DNA of 64,000 nt from Zoogloea sp. Its GTDB lineage: Bacteria; Pseudomonadota; Gammaproteobacteria; Burkholderiales; Rhodocyclaceae. Every line of letters starts with the position of its first letter. The stretch's first letter is position 1. The stretch covers positions 34,236 to 98,235 of the forward strand of contig NZ_JAQUVG010000002.1 of assembly GCF_028693495.1 (NCBI RefSeq), given 5' to 3'. Of this stretch, positions 29,010-37,717 are shown piece after piece. The translations under genes were made by a program, and so were the position numbers. Under the pieces are notes generated by a model that worked only from the letters and a program-made list of their open reading frames with translations, had not been told where the DNA came from and ran no database searches.

Positions 29010-30170
29010 TTGAGCTCCTTCGACTTCACCACAGCCCCTGACCGCAGCGCCTCCGACAGCATCAAGTGGCGACGCTACGCCGGCCGCGACATCCTGCCCA
29101 TGTGGGTGGCCGACATGGATTTCGCCGCCCCCCCGCCCGTTCTGGACGCCCTGCGCCGGCGTATTGACCATGGGGTATTCGGCTATGCCGATCCCTGGCC
29201 CTCGGTGCTGGAAGCGGTCGTCGAAGGAATCGCCCGGGATCATGACTGGCACATTCATCCCGACTGGCTGGTCTGGCTGCCGGGCGTCGTCACCGGATTC
29301 AACCTGGCGGCCCGGGCAGTCGGGCGCCCCGGCAGCGGGGTCTTCACCGCGACCCCGGTCTACCCACCTTTCCTGCACGCCCCGGCCCACTCGGAGCGCC
29401 GGCTGGTGAGCGTGCCCCTGCTCCGGCAGCAGGACCGCTGGGAATGGGACTGGCCCGCCACGGAAGCGGCCGTCGCGGACGATGTCAGCCTGTTCATGCT
29501 GTGCAACCCCCACAACCCGGTCGGCCGAGTCTTCCAGAGGGACGAGCTCACCCGCATCGCGGCACTGGCGGAACGCCACGACCTGATCATCTGCTCCGAC
29601 GAGATTCACTGCGGACTGGTCCTGGATCCGAACACACCCCACATCCCCATCGCCAGCCTGGATGAGACGGTGGCCCGACGCACCATCACCCTGATGGCGC
29701 CGTCCAAGACCTGGAACATCCCTGCCCTCTACTGCGCCTTTGCGATCATCCCCGATCACGGTCTGCGCAACCGCTACAAGCGTGCCATGGCGGGCATCGT
29801 GCCTCATGTGAATGTGCTCGGCCTGACCGCCACCGAAGCCGCCTACCGGGATGGAGACCCCTGGCGCCAGGCTCTGCTGACCACCCTGAGGGCCAACGCC
29901 CGGAAAACCATCGACGCCATCCAGGCGCTTCCCGGAGTGCGCACCACCCCGGTGGAAGCCACCTACCTGGCCTGGATCGATTGCGCGGGACTCCTGCAGG
30001 AACGAGGACTCGACGGGCCGTGCGCCTTCTTCGAGGCCGCCGGCGTAGGGCTGTCGGACGGTCGGGACTTCGGACAACCCGGCTTTGTCCGGCTCAACTT
30101 CGGCTGCCCGCCAGCCCGCCTGGAGGAAGCCCTGCGGCGCATTCGCCACGCCGTCATGGAGACAGGCTAG
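29010..30170 (+). CDS. patB: PatB/MalY-type C-S lyase (cystathionine beta-lyase family aminotransferase)
   Basis: A 386-residue fold-type I PLP enzyme. It has LPMWVADMDFAAPPPV near the N-terminus, the catalytic-domain blocks LCNPHNPVGRV and CSDEIHCGLV, and PLP-Lys in APSKTWNIP. Such enzymes cleave cystathionine or cysteine conjugates to a thiol, pyruvate and ammonia. The start is a TTG at 29010, since relatives begin with a similar F-D-F/Y sequence and no in-frame ATG or GTG fits. No clear Shine-Dalgarno is seen. It follows cysK by 93 bases. Confidence 0.87.
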   Translation: MSSFDFTTAPDRSASDSIKWRRYAGRDILPMWVADMDFAAPPPVLDALRRRIDHGVFGYADPWPSVLEAVVEGIARDHDWHIHPDWLVWLPGVVTGFNLAARAVGRPGSGVFTATPVYPPFLHAPAHSERRLVSVPLLRQQDRWEWDWPATEAAVADDVSLFMLCNPHNPVGRVFQRDELTRIAALAERHDLIICSDEIHCGLVLDPNTPHIPIASLDETVARRTITLMAPSKTWNIPALYCAFAIIPDHGLRNRYKRAMAGIVPHVNVLGLTATEAAYRDGDPWRQALLTTLRANARKTIDAIQALPGVRTTPVEATYLAWIDCAGLLQERGLDGPCAFFEAAGVGLSDGRDFGQPGFVRLNFGCPPARLEEALRRIRHAVMETG

Positions 30171-30203
30171 ACTGCACGGCGTTTGCTTCATCATCGATTT
30201 CCC

Positions 30204-31604
30204 ATGCCCTGCCCTCGCCCACCCAGCAGCCCGTTGCTGCGTCGCACCCTGCCCCTGCTCGCCGTGCTGCTGAGCGCCTGTGGCGGAGGCGGCGGGAGCA
30301 CGTCCGAGCTGCCGCCCCTCGACCTCAGCGTCTCGTTTGTCGGCACGAACCAGGATTTCCCCAATCCGGAACGGGGCATGACCCGCAGCCTGGACTCCCT
30401 GATCACAATCTCCGATGCCCGCCTGGGGGCCCTGTCGGCTGCAGGCGTGCGCCTGGCCTACGCGCCCCTGCGGCTGGATGCCTGGCGGAACGCCAGCTTG
30501 CCGGACAGCCTGCTGAGCGATCTGGGTGACGCCTTTGCCCGGGTACGCAAGGCAGGACTCAAGCTGGTGCTGCGGGTCAGCTACAACGACCCCTCCGTCG
30601 CCGGGAGTGACAGCCGGGACGCCACCCTGCCCCGCATCCGCGAACACATCGCCCGCCTGGCCCCGGTCCTGGCGGCCAATGCGGACGTGATCGCCTACTG
30701 GCAGGCCGGCTTCATCGGAGCGTGGGGCGAATGGCACACCTCCACCAACGGGCTCGACGACCCGAGCGCCCGGCTGGCCGTCCGGGATGCCCTGATCGCA
30801 GCCCTGCCGGCGGGACGGACCCTGCAGTTCCGCCAGCCAGCTGACCTGCAGCGCTGGTACCCCTCCCCTGCGGGCACGAACACCACCGGCGTCCAGGCCC
30901 GCATCGGCCTGCACAACGACTGCTTTCTGGCGGACGATACCGACGTGGGCACCTATCCGGACGGGGAAAGCCAGCGCAACTACATCCGCAGCCTCAGCGC
31001 CACCACCCCCTTCGGCGGGGAAACCTGCGAACCTCCCAGTCCTGCCCGGGCCCGCAGCAACTGCGCGGACATCCTCAGGGAGGGAGCGGAATACCACGTG
31101 AGCTATCTGGGCGAGGAGTATTACACCCCCACCTTCCACGACAACTGGGCAGCCCAGGGATGCCTGAACACCGTGCGTACCCGTCTCGGTTACCGCTTCG
31201 AGCTGATCAGCTTCGCCCATACGGGCAGCATCGCCGCCGGCCAGCCCATGGGGCTGCGCCTCGAAGTGGCGAACCGCGGCTGGGCCCGACTCCACAATGC
31301 CCGACCGGTCCAGTTGCTGCTGCGCCACGAAACCAGCGGACAGGTCACCCGGCTGCCCCTGGCAGACGTGGACCCACGCCAATGGACACCTGGCCAGACC
31401 ATCCGGATCACCCGGCGCATCACCCTGCCCGCCGGCCTGCCTGCGGGCGACCACGCCCTGCTGCTCGCTTTTCCCGACGAAGATCCGCGCCTGAGCGGCG
31501 ACATCCGCTACGCCATCCGTCCTGCCAACGCTGACCAGGCCGATCAGGCCTGGGACGCAGGCCTGGCCGCATTTGCCCTTGGGAGCAAGGTGACGCTGCG
31601 CTAG
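30204..31604 (+). CDS. DUF4874/DUF4832 lipoprotein
   Basis: A 466-residue exported lipoprotein. The signal peptide ends LLAVLLSAC, a lipobox with the modified Cys at residue 26, followed by a Gly-rich linker. The N-terminal half fits DUF4874 (FPNPERGMTRS, FARVRKAGLKLVLRVSYND) and the C-terminal half DUF4832 (SYLGEEYYTPTFHDNW, then a beta-rich carbohydrate-binding-like end). The first half looks like a TIM-barrel glycosidase fold. The substrate is unknown. It sits alone between patB and the hox operon. Confidence 0.82.
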   Translation: MPCPRPPSSPLLRRTLPLLAVLLSACGGGGGSTSELPPLDLSVSFVGTNQDFPNPERGMTRSLDSLITISDARLGALSAAGVRLAYAPLRLDAWRNASLPDSLLSDLGDAFARVRKAGLKLVLRVSYNDPSVAGSDSRDATLPRIREHIARLAPVLAANADVIAYWQAGFIGAWGEWHTSTNGLDDPSARLAVRDALIAALPAGRTLQFRQPADLQRWYPSPAGTNTTGVQARIGLHNDCFLADDTDVGTYPDGESQRNYIRSLSATTPFGGETCEPPSPARARSNCADILREGAEYHVSYLGEEYYTPTFHDNWAAQGCLNTVRTRLGYRFELISFAHTGSIAAGQPMGLRLEVANRGWARLHNARPVQLLLRHETSGQVTRLPLADVDPRQWTPGQTIRITRRITLPAGLPAGDHALLLAFPDEDPRLSGDIRYAIRPANADQADQAWDAGLAAFALGSKVTLR

Positions 31605-31637
31605 GCGCCATCGAAATTCTCTGATTCAACGCAAGAC

Positions 31638-31656
31638 GCACCCTCGTTCTGGGTGC
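31638..31656. promoter_or_regulatory. Inverted repeat upstream of the hox operon
   Basis: GCACCC-N7-GGGTGC lies 38 bases before the hoxF start, in the 89-base gap after the DUF4832 gene. It could be an operator or the end hairpin of the previous transcript; no T run follows. I saw no -24/-12 element for the hox genes. Confidence 0.4.
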
Positions 31657-31693
31657 ATACTTACCGCATCACCCCCTTGAGCCGGAGGTTGTT

Positions 31694-33505
31694 GTGAGTG
31701 TGCTCCCGTCATCCACTGTCGCGCCTCTCGACGACATCCTGCTGCGCCACGGTCACCAGCCCACCGCGCTGCTCCAGATCCTCATCGAGGCCCAGGACAT
31801 CGAGGGCTGGCTTCCGGCCTCCACCTTGACCCGCATCGCTGAAGGCCTGCACATCCCCCGAGCCCGGGTGGAGGGCGTTGCCGGCTTCTACAGTTTCCTG
31901 TACCAGCACCCGGTCGGGCGCTACCGGGTGCTGTTCTCCGACAACATCACCGACCGCATGCTCGGCAACGCCGAACTGCTGGACACCCTGTGCCGCAAGC
32001 TCTGGGTGGAGCCGGGCAAGACCTCGGAAGACGGACTCGTCAGCATCACCACCACGTCCTGCACCGGCCTGTGTGACCAGGGACCGGCCATGCTGGTCAA
32101 TGGTCGGGCCATCGGGCAGCTCAACCACCGGCGGATCAACGAGATCGCCGAACTGATCCGCCAGCAACGCCCCCTCGACCTGTGGCCCGCCGGATATTTC
32201 CGGGTCGACGACAACATCCGCCGCAAGGATGCCCTGCTCAACCTGGAGATGACCCCGGGCATGGCCCTCGGCGCTGCAATCCGGCAGGGGCGGGACGGCT
32301 GGCTGGCTGGCATGCAGGCTTCCAACCTGCGGGGTCGGGGGGGTGCCGGCTTCGCCACCGCGGTCAAATGGGCCAGCGCCCGCAATGCCCCAGGCGAAGC
32401 CAAGGTCATCGTCTGCAACGCCGACGAAGGGGAGCCGGGCACCTTCAAGGACAGAGTGTTACTCAACAGTTACGCCGACCTGGTGTTCGAGGGCATGACC
32501 CTGGCCGCCTGGGCGGTGGGTGCCCGCGACGGTTTCCTCTACCTGCGTGGGGAATACCGCTACCTGCTGCCTCAGCTCGAAGCCGTGCTGGCACGACGAC
32601 GCAGCGCCGGCCTGCTCGGCCAGCAGATCCTCGGCGAAGCCGGTTTCGATTTCGACATCCGCATCCACCTGGGCGCCGGGGCCTACGTATGCGGCGAAGA
32701 ATCCGCACTGATCGAATCCCTGGAGGGGAAGCGCGGCACCCCGCGCATCCGCCCCCCCTTCCCCGTCATCAAGGGCTACCTGGACCGCCCGACGGTGGTA
32801 AACAACGTGGAAACCCTGGCCAAGACCTGCTTGATCGCCCTTCAGGGCGGCGCGGCCTTTGCCGCCACCGGCACGGCCCAGTCCGCCGGAACCAAGCTCC
32901 TGTCCATCTCCGGCGACTGTGCTGCGCCAGGCATTTACGAATATCCCTTCGGCGTGTCCATCGCCCGCATCCTCGAGGACTGCGGCGCCAGCGACACCCA
33001 GGCGGTGCAGGTGGGCGGAGCTGCCGGAATCTGCCTTGCCACCTACGAGTTCCAGCGCCGTATTGCCTACGAGGACGTACCCACCGCCGGCGCCTTCATG
33101 ATCTTCGACGAAACCCGCGACCTCTTCGAGGTAGCCCGGGCCTTCGTCCATTTCTTCGCCCACGAAAGCTGCGGCTTCTGCACCCCGTGCCGGGTCGGCA
33201 CCTCGCTCCTCAAGGGATTCATGGACAAGCTGGCCGACGGTCATGGGGCCAAGGCTGACCTGGCCGACATCGACTGGCTCGATCGCCTGCTGAAGAACGC
33301 CAGCCACTGCGGCCTGGGCAGCGCCGCGCCGAACCCGGTGATCGATACCCTGCAGAAATTCCGGCCAGCCTATGAACGGCGGCTCGTCTCCCTGGATTTC
33401 GAGCCAGCCTTCGACCTGGATGCGGCATTGGCCGAAGCCCGCCAGCTCACCGCCCGGGATGACGCGGGCGCCCACCTGCACACCCACGGGGAGAATGAAA
33501 AATGA
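31694..33505 (+). CDS. hoxF: NAD-reducing hydrogenase diaphorase subunit HoxF
   Basis: HoxF is the flavin and NAD(H) site of the cytoplasmic bidirectional group 3d [NiFe]-hydrogenase. The 603-residue protein is a fusion. A NuoE-like domain (about 1-160) carries thioredoxin-like [2Fe-2S] features (TTTSCTGLCDQGPAML). A NuoF-like domain follows (NLRGRGGAGF for NADH, CNADEGEPGTFKDR and GAYVCGEESALIESLEG for FMN, and the cluster Cys run ESCGFCTPCRVG). A GTG start at 31694 has GGAGG six bases upstream. It overlaps hoxU by four bases. Confidence 0.96.
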   Translation: MSVLPSSTVAPLDDILLRHGHQPTALLQILIEAQDIEGWLPASTLTRIAEGLHIPRARVEGVAGFYSFLYQHPVGRYRVLFSDNITDRMLGNAELLDTLCRKLWVEPGKTSEDGLVSITTTSCTGLCDQGPAMLVNGRAIGQLNHRRINEIAELIRQQRPLDLWPAGYFRVDDNIRRKDALLNLEMTPGMALGAAIRQGRDGWLAGMQASNLRGRGGAGFATAVKWASARNAPGEAKVIVCNADEGEPGTFKDRVLLNSYADLVFEGMTLAAWAVGARDGFLYLRGEYRYLLPQLEAVLARRRSAGLLGQQILGEAGFDFDIRIHLGAGAYVCGEESALIESLEGKRGTPRIRPPFPVIKGYLDRPTVVNNVETLAKTCLIALQGGAAFAATGTAQSAGTKLLSISGDCAAPGIYEYPFGVSIARILEDCGASDTQAVQVGGAAGICLATYEFQRRIAYEDVPTAGAFMIFDETRDLFEVARAFVHFFAHESCGFCTPCRVGTSLLKGFMDKLADGHGAKADLADIDWLDRLLKNASHCGLGSAAPNPVIDTLQKFRPAYERRLVSLDFEPAFDLDAALAEARQLTARDDAGAHLHTHGENEK

Positions 33506-34215
33506 GTGGCAAACAGTTTCTCCTGGATGGTCAGCCCGTCTCCTTCGAAGAAGGCCAGAGCATCCTCGAAGCCGCCCGCAAAGCCGGCCATTACATTCCC
33601 AGCCTGTGCTGGCACAAGGACTTTCCCGCCCACGGCAGCTGCAAGCTCTGTGTCGTGAAGGCTGCCGGACGCCACGTCTCCGCCTGTGCCACCCCCGCCA
33701 GGGAGGGCTGGGAAGTGGAAAGCAACACCCCCGAAATGAACGGTGAGCGGCGCGGCCTGCTACAGATGCTCTTCGTGGAGGGCAACCACTTCTGCCCCTC
33801 CTGCGAGAAAAGTGGCAATTGCGAGTTGCAGGCCCTCGGGTACGAATACGAAATGCTGACGCCGCGCTTTCGCCACTTCTACCCGGAACGCCCGGTGGAT
33901 GCCTCCCACCCGGATATCCTGCTGGATTTCAACCGCTGCATCTTCTGCGAGCTGTGTGTCCGGGCCAGCCGGGACGTGGATGGCAAGTCAGTGTTCGCCC
34001 TGACGGGCCGGGGCATCGACAAGCACCTGGTGGTCAATGCGGAATCCGGCCGACTGGCCGACACCGACTTCAGCAAGGACGACCTGGCCGCGCACATCTG
34101 CCCGGTCGGGGTGATCCTCCACAAGGGGCCGGGCTTCGCGGTTCCGATCGGGGAGCGCTCCTACGATGGCGCAAGCATCCGCGAAAAGAAGCTCAGGGAG
34201 GAGGAAGCCTCATGA
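33502..34215 (+). CDS. hoxU: NAD-reducing hydrogenase diaphorase subunit HoxU
   Basis: HoxU is the NuoG-like electron-transfer subunit that wires the hydrogenase to HoxF. The 237-residue protein has a ferredoxin-like [2Fe-2S] region (Cys in SLCWHKDFPAHGSCKLCVV and SACATP), a His/Cys [4Fe-4S] site (HFCPSCEKSGNCELQ) and a further cluster motif (CIFCELCVRASRDV). It starts within the hoxF stop (ATGA) and overlaps hoxY the same way. Confidence 0.96.
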   Translation: MSGKQFLLDGQPVSFEEGQSILEAARKAGHYIPSLCWHKDFPAHGSCKLCVVKAAGRHVSACATPAREGWEVESNTPEMNGERRGLLQMLFVEGNHFCPSCEKSGNCELQALGYEYEMLTPRFRHFYPERPVDASHPDILLDFNRCIFCELCVRASRDVDGKSVFALTGRGIDKHLVVNAESGRLADTDFSKDDLAAHICPVGVILHKGPGFAVPIGERSYDGASIREKKLREEEAS

Positions 34216-34763
34216 ACGCCCCGTCTCCCCGCAAGCTTCGGGTCGCCACCACTTCCCTGGCGGGCTGCTTCGGCTGCCACATGTCCTTCCTCGACATCGA
34301 CGAACACCTCTTCGAACTGGTGGAGCTGGTGGAATTCGACCGTTCACCTCTCACCGACATCAAGGACGTGGGGCCCTGCGACATCGGCCTGATCGAGGGA
34401 GGTGTCTGCAATGCAGAAAACGTCCATGTACTGCGGGCCTTCCGTCGCAACTGCAAGACCCTGATCGCCCTGGGTGCCTGCGCGGTCAATGGCGGTCTGC
34501 CGGCCCAGCGCAACCACCTGCCCCTCTCCGAATGCATGCGGGAGGTCTACCAGTTCCGTCCGGGCATCGCCAACGGCCAGATTCCCAACGATCCCGAACT
34601 CCCCCTGCCCCTCGACAAAGTCCGCCCGGTTCATGAAGTGGTGCGGGTGGACTACTTCCTTCCCGGCTGTCCGCCGTCCGGACCCGCCATCTGGAAGTTT
34701 CTCACCGACCTGATCTCTGGCCGCACGCCCCGCCTGTCGGGCGGCCTGCTCCACTACGACTGA
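34212..34763 (+). CDS. hoxY: NAD-reducing hydrogenase small subunit HoxY
   Basis: HoxY carries the cluster nearest the [NiFe] site. The 183-residue protein has the ligands in LAGCFGCHMSFLDID, the EGGVCNAENV block, ALGACAVNGG and DYFLPGCPPSGPAIW. There is no Tat signal, so the enzyme is cytoplasmic. The ATG at 34212 overlaps the hoxU stop by four bases. The 117-base gap before hoxH is the only sizeable break inside the operon. Confidence 0.96.
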   Translation: MNAPSPRKLRVATTSLAGCFGCHMSFLDIDEHLFELVELVEFDRSPLTDIKDVGPCDIGLIEGGVCNAENVHVLRAFRRNCKTLIALGACAVNGGLPAQRNHLPLSECMREVYQFRPGIANGQIPNDPELPLPLDKVRPVHEVVRVDYFLPGCPPSGPAIWKFLTDLISGRTPRLSGGLLHYD

Positions 34764-34880
34764 GTACCGAGGGTGGCAGGGCTGAAGCGAACTTGACCAA
34801 AACCACTGCGCTCGCAAAGGTGACTCAAGTGTCTCCCTTCAGCTCCCTGACCCTTCACGCCTGATGCCAAGGATCCAACC

Positions 34881-36347
34881 ATGAGCTTCGAACTGGAAAC
34901 CGCCGCCCACCGGGACACCCTCCGCCGGGTGGCCATCGACCCTGTTTCCCGGGTGGAGGGGCACGGCAAGGTCACGCTGCTGCTCGACGAGGCTGGCCAC
35001 GTGAAGGAAGCTCGCCTGCACATCGTCGAATTCCGCGGCTTCGAAAAATTCATCCAGGGGCGGCCTTACTGGGAAGTCCCGGTGATGGTCCAGCGCCTGT
35101 GCGGAATCTGCCCGGTGAGCCACCACCTGGCCGCCGCCAAGGCCCTCGACCCGGTCGTGGGCGCCATCCCCATCACCGCCACGGCCGAGAAGATCCGCCG
35201 CCTGATGCACTATGGCCAGATCCTCCAGTCCCACGCCCTGCACTTCTTCCACCTGTCCTCCCCCGACCTGCTGTTCGGTTTCGAATCCCCAGTCCAGCAG
35301 CGCAACATCGTGGGCGTGGCAGCAGCCTATCCAGAGGTTGCCAGACAGGGCGTCCTGCTGCGCAAGTTCGGCCAGGAGGTCATCCGCATCACCGCCGGCA
35401 AGCGGGTTCATGGCACCGGCGCGGTACCGGGCGGCGTCAATAAATCCCTCACCCCGGAAGACCGGGCCCTGCTTCTGGCCGACGCAGACCAGATGATCGC
35501 CTGGAGCCGGGATGCCGTGCATCTGGCCCGCCGCCTCCATGAGACCAACAGTGCCCTCTACGACGAGTTCGGCCTGTTCCGCAGCCAGTTGTTCAGCCTG
35601 GTACGAGGCGACGGCGCCATGGATCTCTACGACGGCCACCTGCGCCTGCGGGATGCCCGCGGCCAGATCGTCAAGGACAACATCCCCTGCGCCGACTACG
35701 GCCGGCACATCCTGGAGGAGGTCAAATCGTGGAGCTACATGAAGTTTCCCTTCATGGAAGACCAGGGCCCGTTCAAGGGCTGGTACAAGGTCGGTCCCCT
35801 CGCCCGGGTGCAGAACTGCGACTTCATCCCCACCCCTCTTGCCGAGGTGGAGCGCCAGGACTTCATCGCTCATGGCGAGGGCGAACCCGTCCATGCCCCC
35901 CTGGCTTACCACTGGGCCCGGATGATCGAGATGCTTCATGCCGCTGAAGTCATCCGTGACCTGCTGGACGACCCGGACCTGCTCTCCGCCAACCGAATGG
36001 CGGAAGGCCAAAAAAGGCGCGAAGGGGTCGGTATCATCGAGGCCCCTCGCGGCACCCTCATCCACCACTACCAGGTGGGCGACGACAATCTGGTCAGCTA
36101 CTGCAACCTGATCGTGTCCACCACCCACAACAACCAGGCAATGAACGAGGCCGTGCGCCAGGTGGCCCGCCGTTACCTGGACGGCCGCCAGCTCACCGAG
36201 GGGCTGCTCAACCATATCGAAGTGGCGATCCGGGCCTTCGACCCCTGCCTGTCCTGCGCCACCCATGCCCTTGGCAAGATGCCCCTCGCTGTCGAACTGC
36301 TGGATGCAGATGGCAGCCTGGTGGACCGGGCCGTCAGCGGCGCCTGA
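34881..36347 (+). CDS. hoxH: NAD-reducing hydrogenase large subunit HoxH
   Basis: HoxH holds the NiFe(CN)2CO centre. The 488-residue precursor has the first CxxC pair in RLCGICPVSHH and the second in DPCLSCATHALG. The C-terminal extension after the second motif is the peptide cut off by HoxW once nickel is in place. EGHGKVTLLLDEAG and RGFEKFIQGRPYWE are typical of the family. No hypABCDEF genes are in the window, so cofactor assembly proteins must be encoded elsewhere. Confidence 0.97.
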   Translation: MSFELETAAHRDTLRRVAIDPVSRVEGHGKVTLLLDEAGHVKEARLHIVEFRGFEKFIQGRPYWEVPVMVQRLCGICPVSHHLAAAKALDPVVGAIPITATAEKIRRLMHYGQILQSHALHFFHLSSPDLLFGFESPVQQRNIVGVAAAYPEVARQGVLLRKFGQEVIRITAGKRVHGTGAVPGGVNKSLTPEDRALLLADADQMIAWSRDAVHLARRLHETNSALYDEFGLFRSQLFSLVRGDGAMDLYDGHLRLRDARGQIVKDNIPCADYGRHILEEVKSWSYMKFPFMEDQGPFKGWYKVGPLARVQNCDFIPTPLAEVERQDFIAHGEGEPVHAPLAYHWARMIEMLHAAEVIRDLLDDPDLLSANRMAEGQKRREGVGIIEAPRGTLIHHYQVGDDNLVSYCNLIVSTTHNNQAMNEAVRQVARRYLDGRQLTEGLLNHIEVAIRAFDPCLSCATHALGKMPLAVELLDADGSLVDRAVSGA

Positions 36348-36351
36348 CGCC

Positions 36352-36825
36352 ATGGCGCTGGTGATCTTTGGAATCGGCAACCCTTCCCGGGGCGATGATG
36401 CCCTGGGGCCGCTGCTGATGGCCGAACTGGCCGGGCAAACTCTCCCGGGAGTGACCCTGGTGGATGACTTTCAGCTGCAGGTGGAGCATGCCCTGGACCT
36501 GGAGGGGCAGGATCTGGCCCTGTTCATTGATGCCGGCACCGGGACTCCGGCGCCCTTCTGCTTCCGCGAGATTTTTCCCGTGACAGACCGTTTCGGCAGT
36601 TCCCATGCCCTGGCGCCGGAAGCCGTACTGGCGGTCCACCGGGACATCAGCCCCACCCCGCCGCCACCTGCCTTCGTGTTGTGCATCTGCGGCGAAACCT
36701 TCGAGCTGGGTGCGCCCCTGAGTGAAACTGCCCGGACCCACCTTGCCGCAGCCCGCCGGTTTCTGGGGCAGCGTCTGGCGCATATCGACGCGGGGGACTG
36801 GCGCGCCACCTTCCAGCCCGAATGA
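36352..36825 (+). CDS. hoxW: Hydrogenase maturation protease HoxW
   Basis: HoxW trims the C-terminus of HoxH. The 157-residue protein has the family metal/nickel-sensing residues: Asp in GIGNPSRGDDALGP, Asp in FIDAGT and His in SSHALAPEAV. The ATG at 36352 lies 4 bases after the hoxH stop, and the upstream open frame overlaps hoxH out of frame. It completes hoxFUYHW. The 167 bases after it hold nothing I recognise. Confidence 0.92.
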   Translation: MALVIFGIGNPSRGDDALGPLLMAELAGQTLPGVTLVDDFQLQVEHALDLEGQDLALFIDAGTGTPAPFCFREIFPVTDRFGSSHALAPEAVLAVHRDISPTPPPPAFVLCICGETFELGAPLSETARTHLAAARRFLGQRLAHIDAGDWRATFQPE

Positions 36826-36992
36826 ACCACGGGGCCGCCGGGGCCTTCAGCACACAGACCGGGCATCCGGGCAACTGAAGTACCCGGATCGACAGGATCG
36901 CAAGGGAGCGGGAAGAAGCAGAGGCCCGACTGCAGGTGCCGGGCACATCGGGACAAGGGCTGCGGCAGGCGCTGCAGGAACAAGGCGGCAGA

Positions 36993-37640
36993 TCAGGCGG
37001 CGGGACGGCCGCGGCGCTGGAGGGCCATGATCTTGGCCTGGATATAGCCCTTCAGCTCCCGGAAGGGTACCGGTTTGGTGTAGAGGATCACATCGGCAGG
37101 CAGGCCACCGTTTTCTAGGATTTCTTCCTCGGTCAGACCGCTGACCACCAGGATGTCCAGATCGTGCAACTGAGGGTCGGCCCGGAGACGGCGGATCATT
37201 TCGAAGCCATCAATCCCGGGCATGCGCAGGTCGGTGATCAGCAGACCGGGAGGCACCCGGCCAATCTCCACCAGCCCGTCAATGCCGCTGGAGACCATCC
37301 GCACCTGGATCGGCAGACCCCAGGACGCGAAGGTGTGTGCATAGAGTTTCTGGAGGATGCGGTCATCTTCGGCAACGAGGATCTGCAACCCATTGCCCTG
37401 GGCGCGGGTGACGGCATTCCCCCCCCCGGCCATCGAGCGCGAACGAAACTGCTCAATGGAACTGATACGAATCCGGCGATGGCCACCCGCGGTCTTCCAC
37501 CCCTCCAGCTGGCCATTTTCGACCATCTGCTGAACTGTACCCAGGGACAAACCCAGACGCTGGGCAGCCTCGGAGGTACTGCAGTATTCCTTTCCGGGGG
37601 ATTCGGGTGTAACAGCCATTTCAGGGATACGGATGGACAA
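36993..37640 (-). CDS. Response regulator with N-terminal MerR/excisionase-type HTH and C-terminal receiver
   Basis: The 215-residue protein has an excisionase-like winged helix (about residues 19-68: CSTSEAAQRLGLSLGTVQQM, GWKTAGGHRRI). A basic linker and a complete receiver domain follow (about 85-205: acidic ILVAEDDRIL, phospho-Asp in LLITDLRMPGIDGFE, Thr/Ser in VVSGLTEEE, Lys in LYTKPVP). Most response regulators have the receiver first. No histidine kinase gene is next to it, so its partner and targets are unknown. It could control the neighbouring hox genes, but only position suggests it. Confidence 0.85.
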   Translation of the reverse strand: MSIRIPEMAVTPESPGKEYCSTSEAAQRLGLSLGTVQQMVENGQLEGWKTAGGHRRIRISSIEQFRSRSMAGGGNAVTRAQGNGLQILVAEDDRILQKLYAHTFASWGLPIQVRMVSSGIDGLVEIGRVPPGLLITDLRMPGIDGFEMIRRLRADPQLHDLDILVVSGLTEEEILENGGLPADVILYTKPVPFRELKGYIQAKIMALQRRGRPAA

Positions 37641-37717
37641 CGGATTTTAATAGTGTAGCCGGCAAGGGCTGAAAGGCGAGATCCTATTCCCCAAGCCGGC
37701 TTCAGGCAACAAGAATA

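Noticed and set aside
28779..31454. 891-codon minus-strand open frame across patB and the DUF4832 gene
   Set aside because: It spans parts of clearly coding plus-strand genes and shows no recognisable domain; it is a GC-bias shadow.
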